Source: Valencia hispanica (Eukaryota; Chordata; Actinopteri; Cyprinodontiformes; Valenciidae). From it: a stretch of DNA of 64,000 nt. The notes under the pieces were generated by a model. That model was given only the letters and a program-made list of their open reading frames with translations. It was not told the origin of the DNA and searched no databases. Positions 62,201-64,000 of this stretch are shown here, one piece after another. How positions within the stretch are numbered: the stretch's first letter is position 1; each line of letters starts with the position of its first letter. The translations under genes were made by a program, and so were the position numbers. Location: positions 30,713,318-30,777,317 of the forward strand of contig OY747716.1 of NCBI GenBank assembly GCA_963556495.2, written 5' to 3'.

Positions 62201-62474
62201 TCAAATTGGGAACAATGAAAGATTCTGGTGCCTTTCATTTTGTTATTAGAAAACTCCATAATTCTTGACAGCTGCAGTCAAAACCTTCAAATATGGTAAA
62301 ATAACAGATTTGTGCTTGTCTTCGCTCTAATATGAATCCTAATTGTGAATCAAAAAATTTTTAAAAATGTTTGCTCAAACTGAGCTAGTATTACATCATC
62401 TGACAGTTAGTTCTTTGCTTGACTAATAAATATAGTATACATACCTATGTTACCTGTCTGTGTTTTCTCTACAG
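59281..62474 (+). other. CTDSPL intron 3
   Basis: 3194 bp, donor gtacgt, acceptor ctacag. It contains the fold-back array at 59560-60555. The remainder (60556-62474) shows no repeat or coding feature. Confidence 0.8.
59560..60555. repeat. Fold-back array of degenerate GGAACTT/TTACTTTCCTGG repeats
   Basis: About 740 bases on the left repeat variants of TTACTTTCCTGGAACTT and CATAGAACTTACTGGTTACTT, e.g. near 59597, 59715, 59829, 60042 and 60171. From about 60318 the same words run in reverse complement (AGGAAAGTAACCTCTAAGTTCCAG, then AAGTTCC and GGAAAGTACTGG). At the switch, GTTACTTTCCTGAA (60272-60285) and TTCAGGAAAGTAAC (60318-60331) form a perfect 14-bp inverted pair with a 32-base loop. No ORF. 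This is the layout of a fold-back transposon or a transposon with long subterminal repeats. Confidence 0.8.
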
Positions 62475-62576
62475 CCTCCAGCCAAGTTCCTCCTGCCTGA
62501 GGTCAGTATAGCCGACTATGGTAGGAACTGTGTGGTGATCGACCTGGATGAAACCCTTGTACACAGCTCCTTTAAG
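62475..62576 (+). CDS. ctdspl: CTDSPL coding exon 4 (DxDxT catalytic motif)
   Basis: This exon has 34 codons (residues 93-126), phase 0, acceptor tctctacag and donor AAG|gtacac. It encodes [10 protein letters not shown], then the start of the FCP1-homology/HAD phosphatase domain: [16 protein letters not shown]. The first Asp of DLDET (residue 115) is the phospho-acceptor nucleophile and the second (residue 117) the general acid in this family. Both are intact, so the locus looks functional. The remaining catalytic residues (HAD motifs II-III) should be in exons beyond 64000. A (CATC)n microsatellite starts about 10 bases after the donor. Confidence 0.95.
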
Positions 62577-62586
62577 GTACACTACT

Positions 62587-62696
62587 CCATCCATCCATCC
62601 ATCCATCCATCCATCCATCCATCCATCCATCCATCCATCCATCCATCCATCCATCCATCCATCCATCCATCCATCCATCCATCCATCCATCCATCG
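62587..62696. repeat. (CATC)n microsatellite beside the exon 4 donor
   Basis: About 27 perfect CATC units starting 10-11 bases after the exon 4 end. A SINE/RTE tail origin is possible because such tails are (ATGG)n, but no element body is attached. Confidence 0.95.
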
Positions 62697-64000
62697 GAGT
62701 AGCTGATCTGCTGTTTCTCAAGGGAAAATATACACAGTGCTCACAAGAGTATATAAAATGCACTTCCATATGAAGGCTGACAGACTTCTTAACTTACCTT
62801 TTTTGTTTTTTATTGTGAATAATAAATCTACCAGTTGTTTTTGGTTCTCACTAGCCAAATATTTTTCAGTATTATAACAGTTAAATTAATTTAACTTCTA
62901 ATTAGGTGTATTTCTAATGTAAACGCCTGTAAATCAGGCAAATTCATTTTTTCCTCAATATTGTATCAGACAATAAATAGATAAATGAATAAATAAATAA
63001 ATAAATTTTAACTTTAATATTCAAATATTACATGTTTTGTATATAAGTGGAATTACCTGCTTTTTATTTGAATAAAGCCTTCCCACTGTACAGCTGTGGC
63101 CTTTTTTTGTTGTATTAGTGCTTATTAGAAGCCCCGCTGGTTTTGAAATGTTCCATCTTGTTGTAGAAAACTATGCACACAGATTTCTTAACGAGTACCT
63201 GCTGTTTTTGAACAAGAAACTGATCATTTTTCAGATTTGGTTAGGTTTAAAAGTTAGACCCATTCCTGTTTTAAAGCTCAATACCATCTAAGAGGATAAC
63301 AAAGGATTAAAGTACTGTTTAAAATAGATGCTGCAATCTAGTTTTGATACAAAAAAGTCCCACTCTGAGCAGGACAAGAGCTTAGAATACATGAACAAAG
63401 TAGTACAGATATAGAAGTTCTCCAGATTTATGTGGAGTGTGTGCGTTCTTCTTATTGAACTACTGAATTTACGTAAATAGCTGACAAAAATCAGTAATTC
63501 AAATAATGTTACTTGATTCTGTACTTTATGCAATGTGTACACGGTCTCTTGAAATTTTGAAATTAATTTCATCTGGGAGGGTAACCCCTTGAGATGCAAG
63601 ATCTCGTTTTTGAGAGGGTCCTCAAAATCTCAAGAAAGCAAAGTAGAAAAACAGATACAGCAGTACAGGCATACAACCAAAACAACAAAGACAAAACAAA
63701 CAAACAAATAAATCCTTAACATACATCTACTAATGCGTACACCCACACACCCCTAACACACTACTACACACCTCCAATCAAACCACCACAAACACACACA
63801 CACAGCTCTCACTTTGAACAATCAGATACAATTTTAAAAGCAATTACAAGTGGTTTGTAAATATTGCAGAAGGACATTTTTATACGTTTGATAGTAAGTT
63901 TTAGAGTGGATAGAGACAGGTTGATTATTCCAATCAAAAGGTGCCTTGTAAATAAATGAAAATCTTTCTATTTCTTTATGTATTTGAGGTACGACAAAAA
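62697..64000 (+). other. CTDSPL intron 4 (start)
   Basis: No further exon. 63590-64000 has A/C-rich text and GAGAGGGTCCTCAAAATCTC, which may belong to a fish LINE 3' region. No mir-26 sequence is visible in this part. Confidence 0.5.

Noticed and set aside
62577..64000. Search for the mir-26a hairpin, which in vertebrates lies in a CTDSPL intron
   Set aside because: No TTCAAGTAATCC seed-region sequence is visible in the 1.4 kb of intron 4 shown, nor in introns 2 or 3. It may lie beyond the window.

Overview
This is vertebrate nuclear DNA, almost certainly from a ray-finned fish (teleost). Low gene density, consensus GT-AG splice sites, long AT-rich introns, (CA)n, (GATA)n, (AT)n and (CATC)n microsatellites, and a crowd of fish-type transposons (Tc1/mariner, hAT and MITEs, Rex3-like RTE, L2-clade and L1/Tx1-like LINEs, tRNA-derived SINEs) all point that way. 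I see no bacterial, viral, CRISPR or operon structure.

The only host gene I can support is the 5' half of CTDSPL (CTD small phosphatase-like; also called SCP3, HYA22 or RBSP3) on the + strand. A CpG-rich promoter and 5' UTR (about 22140-22640) leads into coding exon 1 (22641-22716). A 35.1 kb intron 1 follows, then exon 2 (57845-58011), a 33-bp exon 3 (59248-59280) and exon 4 (62475-62576), which carries the DxDxT catalytic motif of HAD-type Ser/Thr phosphatases. The four exons join in frame to 126 codons. The rest of the catalytic domain lies beyond base 64000.

Bases 1-22000, upstream of the gene, are a transposon graveyard with readable nesting. Examples are a non-autonomous element with 11-bp TIRs (3395-4188), an L2 LINE split by a 279-bp insert (about 5085-6440), and a 4-kb hAT-like host (13142-17186) that swallowed an L1/Tx1-type LINE with a perfect 12-bp target-site duplication (13435-15365) plus several MITEs. 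There are also two related LINE 3' ends in opposite orientations (11620-12487 and 19079-21590) and a SINE with a perfect 12-bp duplication inside a Tc1 end (21732-21841).

Intron 1 (22717-57844) alternates between repeat-free stretches, some of which could hold enhancers, and insertions. The insertions include an internally deleted Rex3-like RTE LINE flanked on both sides by (AT)n (27516-29572), a 1770-bp hAT with a perfect 8-bp duplication inside a Tc1 copy (39295-41064), Tc1 copies split by L2 LINEs (about 33.5-34.9 kb and 55.2-57.4 kb), tRNA-SINEs, and the C-terminal part of a second RTE copy (51.7-52.4 kb). Intron 3 holds the oddest structure in the window: a roughly 1-kb array of degenerate short repeats that reverses orientation about three quarters of the way along (59560-60555). 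A (CATC)n tract starts about 10 bases inside intron 4.

I found no convincing new gene system. The most useful observations are the dated insertion layers, the fold-back array, the microsatellite next to a splice donor, an upstream ORF overlapping the CTDSPL start, and two inward-facing exon-like ORFs in a possible two-gene DNA transposon (9.1-9.9 kb). All family names come from recognition by eye and were not checked against any database.
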